NCBI GenBank assembly: GCA_024403585.1
Contig: JAKSRN010000027.1
Location: 1 to 12,428, forward strand
Direction: 5' to 3'
DNA: 12,428 bases
Origin: Lachnospiraceae bacterium
GTDB taxonomy: Bacteria > Bacillota > Clostridia > Lachnospirales > Lachnospiraceae
Below, one piece after another: positions 1 to 6,051 of the stretch. The notes under the pieces were generated by a model. The model was not told the DNA's origin. It did not search any database and was given only the letters and a program-made list of their open reading frames with translations. Each line of letters opens with the position of its first letter. Positions within the stretch are counted from its first letter, which is position 1. The position numbers were made by a program, and so were the translations under genes.

Positions 1-42
1 AGCTTCTTTATTTACAAAGATCTGCCGTATTGATTTCAGTGA

Positions 43-1215
43 TTACAGTCTTGCAACACCGGATTTACGAGCTGCCTCAGCTACTGCTGCCGCTACAGTT
101 TTTCCTACACGTGGGTCAAATGCCTTTGGAAGGATGTAGTCATCAGACAGTTCCTCATCAGAGATCAGGCTTGCAATTGCCTCTGCAGCTGCAACTTTCA
201 TCTCCTCATTGATGTCTTTTGCACGAACATCAAATGTTCCACGGAAGATTCCAGGGAATGCAAGAACGTTGTTTACCTGGTTTGGATAATCAGAACGTCC
301 TGTAGCGATTACTCTTGCACCAGCCTCTTTTGCATCTTCAGGGAAGATTTCTGGTGTTGGGTTAGCACATGCGAAGATGATTGCATCTTTGTTCATTGTA
401 CGAACCATATCTTTTGTCAGAGCGCCAGGAGCGGAAACACCAACAAATACGTCAGCGCCTGCAACAACGTCTGCCAGAGAACCAGCAACGCGATCCAGGT
501 TAGTAACCTCTGCCATCTCCTCTTTGATCCAGTTCAGACCATCACGTCCTTTATAAACAGCACCTTTACGGTCACACATTGTAACGTTCTTAACGCCTGC
601 AGAAAGAAGAAGTTTTGTGATAGATGTTGCAGCAGCACCAGCGCCGTTAACAACAACTTTGATCTCCTCAAGTTTCTTTCCTGTCAGTCTCATAGCATTT
701 TTCAGACCAGCCAGAGTGATAACAGCTGTTCCGTGCTGATCATCGTGGAAGATCGGAATATCACATTTCTCTTTCAGTTTTCTCTCGATCTCGAAGCAAC
801 GTGGAGCTGCGATATCCTCGAGGTTTACACCACCGAAGGATCCGGAGATCATGTATACTGTGTTAACGATCTCGTCAACATCTTTGGATTTGATACACAG
901 AGGGAAAGCATCAACATCGCCGAAAGCTTTGAACAGAACGCATTTTCCTTCCATTACAGGCATACCAGCCTCTGGTCCGATGTCACCAAGACCAAGAACT
1001 GCTGTACCATCTGTGATAACTGCACACAGGTTGTGACGACGTGTCAGATCATAGCTCTTATCGATGTCTTTCTGGATCTCCAGACATGGCTGTGCAACAC
1101 CTGGTGTGTATGCCAGAGACAGATCCTCAGAAGACTGTACAGGACATGTAGCTACAACTTCGATTTTACCTTTCCACTCGCCGTGTAATCTTAAAGACTC
1201 TTTTGCGTAATCCAT
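43..1215 (-). CDS. NAD(P)-dependent malic enzyme (malate to pyruvate + CO2)
   Basis: Oxidative decarboxylation of L-malate to pyruvate in the cytoplasm. The 390-residue product has the size of the short bacterial malic enzymes, without the phosphotransacetylase tail of long MaeB forms. Visible motifs are the catalytic Tyr36 in SLAYTPGVA, Lys91 in the EGKxxLFK segment, metal-binding residues in NLEDI (about 132-135) and FHDDQHGTA (156-164), and the dinucleotide loop GAGAAA at 191-196. The start ATG is preceded by an AAAGGAG ribosome site (about 1227-1233). It is the last gene of a three-gene set behind the racemase (37-base gap) and the kinase homologue, which suggests its malate is made by that racemase. 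No terminator is visible in the 42 bases left after the stop. Family is secure; NAD versus NADP preference cannot be read by eye. Confidence 0.93.
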   Translation of the reverse strand: MDYAKESLRLHGEWKGKIEVVATCPVQSSEDLSLAYTPGVAQPCLEIQKDIDKSYDLTRRHNLCAVITDGTAVLGLGDIGPEAGMPVMEGKCVLFKAFGDVDAFPLCIKSKDVDEIVNTVYMISGSFGGVNLEDIAAPRCFEIERKLKEKCDIPIFHDDQHGTAVITLAGLKNAMRLTGKKLEEIKVVVNGAGAAATSITKLLLSAGVKNVTMCDRKGAVYKGRDGLNWIKEEMAEVTNLDRVAGSLADVVAGADVFVGVSAPGALTKDMVRTMNKDAIIFACANPTPEIFPEDAKEAGARVIATGRSDYPNQVNNVLAFPGIFRGTFDVRAKDINEEMKVAAAEAIASLISDEELSDDYILPKAFDPRVGKTVAAAVAEAARKSGVARL

Positions 1216-1252
1216 AATATTTCATTCTCCTTTATATATGAGTTTTTTCTGT

Positions 1253-2503
1253 TTATTTAGAACAGATTGGAAGAGTTGCTCCTCCGTATGGCATTGCAAT
1301 TACTTTTGCATCCGGACCATATTTTGCAACACAGTCATCATAAGCCTTCTGAGCAGATGGCTGTGGATTCATAAAGATACTTCTTACAAAATCATCATCC
1401 ATCTCAGAAACAAGATCAATGCTTGCATACTCCAGGATCATGGCAATTGCAGCTGCCTTGTGACCGCCAAGCTGGAAATCTTTTCCGATTCGGACAACCA
1501 TCTCATGAGATGTTTCAGACTTTGTCAGCCACTCTTCAAATTTAGCACTTCCAAGGCCCTCATTGCAAGCACCAACTACAATAATTGTTCCGCCATCTTT
1601 AACAGCGTGTTTTGCGTTGTCCAGAGCTTTCTGGGTCTGGTAGAGGTTTGCATCCTTTGGTGCTCCTCCCTGAGAAACAATAACGATGTCTGCTTTCTCA
1701 GGAATGTCTTTACGGTACATCTGATCAAGATATTTACATGCCACTCTGTGTGCTTTCACACTGTCACCGGCAGTTGCATAAACGATCTTTTTGTGCTCGT
1801 CCAGAACTGCATTCACAATGTAATGGATACCACAGATCTTGCCGGCTTCCTCAATATCCTCACGGATCGGGTTGCCCTCCAGTTTACCTGCACATGCATC
1901 ATTGGAAACCATCATACGATGATTTACCTGGATTGCTGTAGGTGTGGAAACACCAGGCATGATTGCTTTCGCGCCACCGGAATAACCTGCAAAGTAATGG
2001 AACTCAACGTTACCAAGACAGATACGGAAATCTGCTTCTGCAACCACACGGGTAATGTCTACAGGAGTTCCTGCAGCTGTATCGCCCATATGAACACAAT
2101 CATTCACATCACTGTCTACACATTTCACTTCGTTGTAAACTCTCTCGCCTACCAGATGGATCTTCTCTTCCTCTGTATGTGGTCTATGGGAACCAAGGCC
2201 AAATACAACTGTGATATCCTCTTTTGCAACGCCTGCTGCATAGAGCTCATCCAGAACTGACGGGATTACATCGTAGCTAGGAAGCGGTCTGGAGATATCA
2301 CTTGTAATGATAACGATTTTTTTACCAGGCTCAGCAACCTCTTTTAATCTTGGAGCACCGATCGGATTCTCCAGAGCATACTGAACTGCCTCTGCGCCTC
2401 TTCTCTCGTGGTCCATCGGATTAGATACCAGGACGTCGATCACGTTCTCATCCGGAACTTCAACAACCTGTACACCTTTTCCATATCCAAATTCAAGTTT
2501 CAT
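1253..2503 (-). CDS. larA: LarA-family nickel-pincer 2-hydroxyacid racemase, possibly malate racemase
   Basis: LarA enzymes racemise or epimerise 2-hydroxy acids by hydride transfer on a covalently bound nickel-pincer nucleotide (NPN). The 416-residue length is typical. The expected residues are present: Asp69/Arg72 in SDISRP, His106 in GSHRPHT, His169 in FHYFAGYSGG, Lys179 in GGAKAIMPG (the Lys that carries the cofactor) and His195 in VNHRM, matching His108, His174, Lys184 and His200 of the Lactobacillus enzyme. It lies 19 bases after the kinase homologue and 37 bases before malic enzyme, so one transcript is likely. The LarA superfamily is known to include malate racemases besides lactate racemases, and the malic enzyme neighbour favours malate; this is inference. 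The NPN-making genes larB, larC and larE are not in the window and would have to be elsewhere. Confidence 0.88.
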   Translation of the reverse strand: MKLEFGYGKGVQVVEVPDENVIDVLVSNPMDHERRGAEAVQYALENPIGAPRLKEVAEPGKKIVIITSDISRPLPSYDVIPSVLDELYAAGVAKEDITVVFGLGSHRPHTEEEKIHLVGERVYNEVKCVDSDVNDCVHMGDTAAGTPVDITRVVAEADFRICLGNVEFHYFAGYSGGAKAIMPGVSTPTAIQVNHRMMVSNDACAGKLEGNPIREDIEEAGKICGIHYIVNAVLDEHKKIVYATAGDSVKAHRVACKYLDQMYRKDIPEKADIVIVSQGGAPKDANLYQTQKALDNAKHAVKDGGTIIVVGACNEGLGSAKFEEWLTKSETSHEMVVRIGKDFQLGGHKAAAIAMILEYASIDLVSEMDDDFVRSIFMNPQPSAQKAYDDCVAKYGPDAKVIAMPYGGATLPICSK

Positions 2504-2522
2504 AGAATTATTTCCTTATATA

Positions 2523-3770
2523 TTAGAATGTTTTCGCAGCGTGGCGAAGTGCTTTAACAACAGGAAGCTCCTCACCTGTCAGGAAACGGATCAGAGCGCC
2601 GCCGCCTGTACAGATATAAGAGATCTTATCTGTTTTGCCGTATTTTGTAGTAGCTGTGATAGAATCACCACCACCAATTACGGTATAAGCCTCTGTATCA
2701 CCAAGTGCTTCCCAAACCTCTTTTGTACCGTACTCTGTAGGAGCCATCTCGAATACACCCATAGGTCCGTTTACAAATACAGTTTTGGAGTTCATGATGA
2801 TCTCTTTGTAGAGAGCTGCAGTCTCATGTCCGATATCCATGATACCGATCTCTGCAGGGATCTCACCAACTTTTGCTTCTTTACGCTCATCTCCCTCAAG
2901 CCAGCAAACGTCTACAGGAAGAACGATCTTGTCGCCGTATTTAGCCAGAGTCTCTTTAGATTTCTCAATAAAGTGGCCATAGCCGCCCTTGTTGATGAAT
3001 TTGATGCTGTCCTCACCGATGTTCTCGCCTTTAGCAGCAAGAAGAACCTGTCCAACAACACCGCCGGCGATTACTTTATCAGCACAGCCGTTTCCAAGAA
3101 CAGTCTCCATCATCAGGAATGCATCAGAAATCTTAGCGCCACCCAGTACGAATGTACATGGACGCTCAGGCTGCTCCATCAGCTCAGAGATTACACAGTA
3201 CTCTTTCTCGAACAGACGTCCCATGAAGGATGGAAGCACATACTCAAATCCACACAGAGATGGCTGATCACGATGAGCTGCTGCAAATGCATCGCACATA
3301 TACAGATCTGCCAGAGGTGCCAGTTTCTCTACCATCAGAGTCTTAGCCTGCTCCTCATGTGTAAGCTGCAGCTTCATCTCGAAGAGTGTCTGCTCCTCAG
3401 ATACGTAACGAACGTTATCCAGAAGAAGGATCTCTCCCTCTTTCAGATCTTTGATCATCTGACGTGCAGTTGGTCCAACAACGTCATCGATCCATTTTAC
3501 TTCCTGTCCCAGCAGCTCGGAAAGAACCTTTGCGTGTGGTCTGGTGCAGTAGAAGTTTTTATACTCAATATCACTACCCTGATGAGCCATCAGTACCAGT
3601 TTCGCACCTTTCTCTACCAGCTCTTTCAGAGTTGGTACACAAGCTTTGATACGAACGATGCTCTTCAGAGTATCTGTCTCTTTGTCAACCGGCTGGTTCA
3701 TATCCAGACGGCAGAGAATGGTTTTGCCTTTTACATCAAAATCTTCAATCGTTTTAATTCCAAAACGCAT
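2523..3770 (-). CDS. pgk: Archaeal-type phosphoglycerate kinase homologue with altered substrate site
   Basis: A 415-residue protein of the phosphoglycerate kinase fold, with wording closer to archaeal than to ordinary bacterial PGK (for example DDVVGPTAR, AFAAAHRDQPSL). Kept residues: Asp23 and Asn25 (RLDMNQP), Arg40 (VRIKA), His63, Arg121 (DNVRY), Arg167 (AHRDQ), Lys213 (LGGAK), the nucleotide-site segment NGPMGVFE (334-341), GGGDS (366-370) and TGGGA (388-392). Changed: the HxGRP motif reads HQGSDI, so the Arg that binds the 3-phosphate of phosphoglycerate in known structures (human Arg65) is Ser66. The second Lys of the usual GGAKVxDK is Ala217. ATP chemistry looks intact while the acid-substrate pocket differs. 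It leads an operon with a racemase and malic enzyme. I infer a kinase acting on a non-phosphorylated acyl phosphate such as D-malyl phosphate; a plain PGK remains possible. Confidence 0.87.
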   Translation of the reverse strand: MRFGIKTIEDFDVKGKTILCRLDMNQPVDKETDTLKSIVRIKACVPTLKELVEKGAKLVLMAHQGSDIEYKNFYCTRPHAKVLSELLGQEVKWIDDVVGPTARQMIKDLKEGEILLLDNVRYVSEEQTLFEMKLQLTHEEQAKTLMVEKLAPLADLYMCDAFAAAHRDQPSLCGFEYVLPSFMGRLFEKEYCVISELMEQPERPCTFVLGGAKISDAFLMMETVLGNGCADKVIAGGVVGQVLLAAKGENIGEDSIKFINKGGYGHFIEKSKETLAKYGDKIVLPVDVCWLEGDERKEAKVGEIPAEIGIMDIGHETAALYKEIIMNSKTVFVNGPMGVFEMAPTEYGTKEVWEALGDTEAYTVIGGGDSITATTKYGKTDKISYICTGGGALIRFLTGEELPVVKALRHAAKTF

Positions 3771-3780
3771 AATAATTTAA

Positions 3781-3786
3781 TCTCCT
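3781..3786 (-). promoter_or_regulatory. Ribosome binding site of the PGK homologue
   Basis: On the minus strand an AGGAGA stretch sits 10 bases before the ATG at 3770. Between it and the upstream terminator there are TATAGT-like -10 boxes (fwd 3810-3820) and a TATAAT (fwd 3836-3841), but no good -35 box at the right distance, so the promoter of this operon is not clear. Confidence 0.6.
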
Positions 3787-3845
3787 ACACGAATGTAATA
3801 CAGAATTCTACTATACTATAGAATCCATATCAGAAATTATAGAAA

Positions 3846-3872
3846 AGGCGAGGCTGCCACGCAGCCTCGCCT
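3846..3872 (-). terminator. Rho-independent terminator of the type II GAPDH gene
   Basis: Perfect 12-bp GC-rich stem (3846-3857 with 3861-3872) and a 3-base loop, followed on the minus strand by TTTTCTATAATTT. It lies 40 bases after the GAPDH stop and 75 bases before the kinase start, separating the GAPDH transcript from the kinase-racemase-malic enzyme set unless there is read-through. Confidence 0.9.
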
Positions 3873-3912
3873 GACAGGCTTTCACAGCAAATGCCTGAAT
3901 GTTTTCAGCTAA

Positions 3913-4962
3913 TTATTTGAATCTGCCAATTTTGAGGTATTTGTTAGTCATAGCTGTTCCCTCTTCTCTTGTTGCCTGCATTCCACAAGCAGCACGAACA
4001 GCATCCATTGTCTCAGGAATTGTAACAGACTCCTGTGGAATGTTGATTGCGTACATGATGTCGTTTCCAGACTCAACGATGGAATCTTCCCACAGAGCGA
4101 TCTCGTACATATCACCACGACGGTTTCCAAGGTCACGAGCATATTTGAACATAGAAGCGTTTCCTTTGAATCCCTCATCGATATTTACGACACGGATACG
4201 TGGATGTTTCTGGAATGCTTCCAGAGCCATCTCTTTTGTGATTTTCTGTTTTCCTGTTGCAAGAACTGTGATGATATGTCCATGAGTTACAGGTGTATGA
4301 ACAAGGATACCTGTAGCATTAACATGAGGCATAATTGTCATAAGGTCAACAGCCTGATGTGTAGGAGCTTTGTCCATCATCAGAGCGTTTGTAAGTCCAC
4401 GATGATAGTCACCTGGATCAGCGTAACGACGGATGATTGTGATAGCTACTTTCTCGATTCCGTAAGCTCTGTCAAGACAGTCAACTGTACGTGTAAGACC
4501 TGTAGTATTGCAAGATGTCAGTTTCAGATAGCTCTTGCCAACACCTTTCTCGTAGTTAGCGTATCCATGGAAGAATACCTCAGCTACAGAGTTTTTCTCA
4601 CCACCCTGGAATACAGCTTTTACTCCAAGTGGAACATAATATTTCTCTTTGTTAGCAGCACCGATTCCTGCTGGAGAAGAGTCAAGCATGATATCTACAT
4701 TTTTGCAGAGCTCCTCGAATGTACCAGCTACAGGGATTCCAGCAGCCTCAAATTTTGCTGGGTCAGCACCGTCAACAAGATACAGTTTGTACTCAACCCC
4801 ATTAGCACCGATCATGTCATTCTCTCTCAGAGCTTTCAGGGAAAGTGTAGGAGCCAGATCAGCAATTCCTACTAATTCCATATCTTCGCACTGAGCAACG
4901 CCATCTGCAAGACGCATACCGATAGTACCATAACCAGCAACACCTACTCTGATTTTCTTCAC
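3913..4962 (-). CDS. Type II (archaeal-type) glyceraldehyde-3-phosphate dehydrogenase homologue
   Basis: A 349-residue phosphorylating aldehyde dehydrogenase of the archaeal type II GAPDH family, which converts an aldehyde, phosphate and NAD(P)+ to an acyl phosphate. Visible: nucleotide-binding GYGTIG (10-15), FQGGEK (118-123), catalytic Cys151 in SCNTTG, IIRRYADP (176-183), WEDSI (291-295) and PQESVTIPE (309-317), all matching the family. The archaeal PSHHGPD motif reads PTHQAVD here (200-206): the first His is kept, the next three positions differ. I start at GTG 4962 because it follows an AAGGAGGA site by 8 bases and gives the usual family length; a longer frame to 5064 adds 34 residues without a family match. 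Own promoter upstream and terminator downstream. Ordinary glycolytic function is possible, but the context suggests a glyceraldehyde-3-phosphate analogue such as malate semialdehyde. Confidence 0.88.
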   Translation of the reverse strand: MKKIRVGVAGYGTIGMRLADGVAQCEDMELVGIADLAPTLSLKALRENDMIGANGVEYKLYLVDGADPAKFEAAGIPVAGTFEELCKNVDIMLDSSPAGIGAANKEKYYVPLGVKAVFQGGEKNSVAEVFFHGYANYEKGVGKSYLKLTSCNTTGLTRTVDCLDRAYGIEKVAITIIRRYADPGDYHRGLTNALMMDKAPTHQAVDLMTIMPHVNATGILVHTPVTHGHIITVLATGKQKITKEMALEAFQKHPRIRVVNIDEGFKGNASMFKYARDLGNRRGDMYEIALWEDSIVESGNDIMYAINIPQESVTIPETMDAVRAACGMQATREEGTAMTNKYLKIGRFK

Positions 4963-4970
4963 TTTGTTTT

Positions 4971-4978
4971 TCCTCCTT
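4971..4978 (-). promoter_or_regulatory. Ribosome binding site fixing the GTG start of type II GAPDH
   Basis: AAGGAGGA on the minus strand, 8 bases before GTG at 4962. It lies inside any longer reading frame from 5064, so it decides for the GTG start. Confidence 0.85.
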
Positions 4979-5069
4979 AAAATCCATGAAAAATTGTACT
5001 GAATAATAGATTTTAGAACGATGCATTTGCTACGGACTGCAATTCTGAACAAAGGCATCATCAATTTTT

Positions 5070-5097
5070 ATTATATTACTCAATCAAAAAAAGTCAA
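5070..5097 (-). promoter_or_regulatory. Sigma-A type promoter of the type II GAPDH gene
   Basis: On the minus strand TTGACT (5097-5092), a 16-base spacer and TATAAT (5075-5070), so five of six and six of six consensus bases. The predicted start near 5063 gives a leader of about 100 bases. The 303 bases between this gene and the small Cys-rich gene hold this promoter and otherwise only AT-rich sequence in which I see no gene or convincing terminator. Confidence 0.75.
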
Positions 5098-5265
5098 CAA
5101 CGGAAAACAGTATTTTTCGCATTTTTCAGAAAAAACGAGTAAATATTTTGAATAAATAATAATTTAACAAGTATTATAGTACATTTAATGTATAATTATT
5201 TTTTTCACAAACATTTTTGCATTTATCTCTTTCAAAATACGTCATTCAAAATCGGTCATCCACTA

Positions 5266-5517
5266 TCACAAAAATGGATATTCCTGGTCAAAGTCATTCT
5301 TTTTTGTAAAGATCAGATATTCGTCTGCTGCTGCTTCACGATAGTCACGAAGGCATGCTTTATCACATCCGCAGATCACCAGGATCCTGTCATACTTCTT
5401 CTGAAGATTCACAGTCTCATACTGATGCTCCGGAAACATTGCTCTGTATTTTTTGTAGGCTTCTCCTCTCTCGTAAGTGGGATTACAGCCGCCACAGAAT
5501 TTTACACCTATTTTCAT
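5266..5517 (-). CDS. Small Cys-rich CGGC-motif protein, putative metal-binding
   Basis: An 83-residue cytosolic protein with no signal or membrane segment. Five cysteines form two groups, FCGGCNP (Cys8, Cys11) and ICGCDKAC (Cys49, Cys51, Cys55), separated by a charged stretch. This suggests metal or Fe-S binding, but I do not recognise an assigned function. Similar small CGGCNP proteins are, to my memory, found beside CoA-ester fermentation enzymes in clostridia; that is recollection, not a search. The start at 5517 is chosen because a GGGAGG site (5526-5531) precedes it by 8 bases; a start at 5556 would add 13 residues that run through repeat-like spacer. It follows the NifU-like gene by 100 bases, so the pair may serve Fe-S supply to the dehydratase upstream. 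Confidence 0.75.
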   Translation of the reverse strand: MKIGVKFCGGCNPTYERGEAYKKYRAMFPEHQYETVNLQKKYDRILVICGCDKACLRDYREAAADEYLIFTKKNDFDQEYPFL

Positions 5518-5543
5518 CGTCTTTTCCTCCCCCCTGTTAAAAC

Positions 5544-5628
5544 CCGATAACCACATAAGCCGGTATATCCTTAACCCGGTACATGGTCAGGCCGACACAA
5601 GCTTATTCGGTAACCACTTAATCCAGTA
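5544..5628. repeat. Imperfect short repeats between the NifU-like gene and the CGGC gene
   Basis: Two 22-base direct copies, 5544-5565 and 5607-5628, agree at 17 positions; the second overlaps the 3' end of the NifU-like gene. The same stretch can also fold with an 11-base stem (5550-5560 with 5601-5611, nine pairs by identity). It may be an old local duplication or a poor terminator; no U-tract follows. Confidence 0.5.
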
Positions 5629-5914
5629 CCTTTTTACCTGAAAGAATCGCTTTTGCAAGATCAAGCAGCTCCTGGCTCACTTCTTCCTGCAGTTTTACAG
5701 CCTGTACTCCAGGACAGCGTGCCACCAGTTCTTCCTCGATCAGACTTTCCAGCGTATATTTTGCAGAAGGGCATCCGCTGCAGTGTCCGGTGAGTCTGAC
5801 ATATACGATCCCGTCACGGAAGTCAGCCACGGAAACATTGCCCTCATGCTCAGCCAGTTTTGGTCTGACATGTTCGTCCAGTACTTTTTCAATTTTCTGA
5901 ATCTGATTATCCAT
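5618..5914 (-). CDS. NifU C-terminal-domain Fe-S scaffold protein
   Basis: A 98-residue stand-alone NifU-like domain, which holds or transfers Fe-S clusters in the cytoplasm. It shows the CxxC motif GHCSGCPSAKYTL (Cys45, Cys48) followed by the usual LxxLIEEEL helix; no NifU N-terminal IscU-like or ferredoxin domain is present. The start at 5914 follows an AAAGAGG site by 6 bases; a longer frame to 5962 would run into a 13-base tandem repeat and is unlikely. Placed between the [4Fe-4S] 4-hydroxybutyryl-CoA dehydratase, from which a terminator separates it, and a small Cys-rich protein; a role in maturing the dehydratase cluster is plausible but inferred. Confidence 0.88.
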   Translation of the reverse strand: MDNQIQKIEKVLDEHVRPKLAEHEGNVSVADFRDGIVYVRLTGHCSGCPSAKYTLESLIEEELVARCPGVQAVKLQEEVSQELLDLAKAILSGKKVLD

Positions 5915-5935
5915 TCCATTCCTCTTTCTAGAATT

Positions 5936-5962
5936 AAGTGCGTCTTCAAAGTGCGTCTTCAA
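5936..5962. repeat. Two tandem copies of a 13-base unit upstream of the NifU-like gene
   Basis: The unit AAGTGCGTCTTCA occurs twice in direct succession (5936-5948 and 5949-5961). The second copy is the beginning of the 44-base dispersed repeat described separately, so the first may be slippage from it. AGTGCGT and ACGCACT (5950-5956, 5962-5968) also form a perfect 7-bp inverted repeat. Confidence 0.75.
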
Positions 5963-5990
5963 CGCACTCCCGCAACCATTGTTTTTAAAA
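5947..5990. repeat. Dispersed 44-base repeat, copy B
   Basis: Aligns without gaps to 11051-11094, with 34 of 44 positions identical including the first 10 in a row; most differences are transitions. It sits between the dehydratase terminator and the NifU-like gene, matching the placement of the other copy just after the transketolase terminator. No coding sequence explains it. Confidence 0.7.
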
Positions 5991-5992
5991 CA

Positions 5993-6020
5993 AAGGGCCG
6001 GTCAAATATGACCGACCCTT
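5993..6020 (-). terminator. Rho-independent terminator of the dehydratase gene
   Basis: A 12-position stem with one C-A mismatch (5993-6004 with 6009-6020) and AATA loop, followed on the minus strand by TTTGTTTT. It begins 31 bases after the dehydratase stop. Confidence 0.85.
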
Positions 6021-6051
6021 CTAAACTTATGTATTCTGTTTCAGAATCTGA

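Noticed and set aside
2523..4962. Reading the GAPDH and PGK homologues simply as the cell's glycolytic enzymes
   Set aside because: Possible, but the lost HxGRP Arg, the operon with a racemase and malic enzyme, and the missing triose isomerase, mutase and enolase argue against it; kept as the alternative.
4963..5064. N-terminal extension of the type II GAPDH to an ATG at 5064
   Set aside because: The extension spans the ribosome site and the predicted leader, and lacks family similarity; the GTG at 4962 fits better.
5915..5962. Longer start of the NifU-like gene at 5962
   Set aside because: It would translate through a 13-base tandem repeat and the ribosome site that serves the ATG at 5914.
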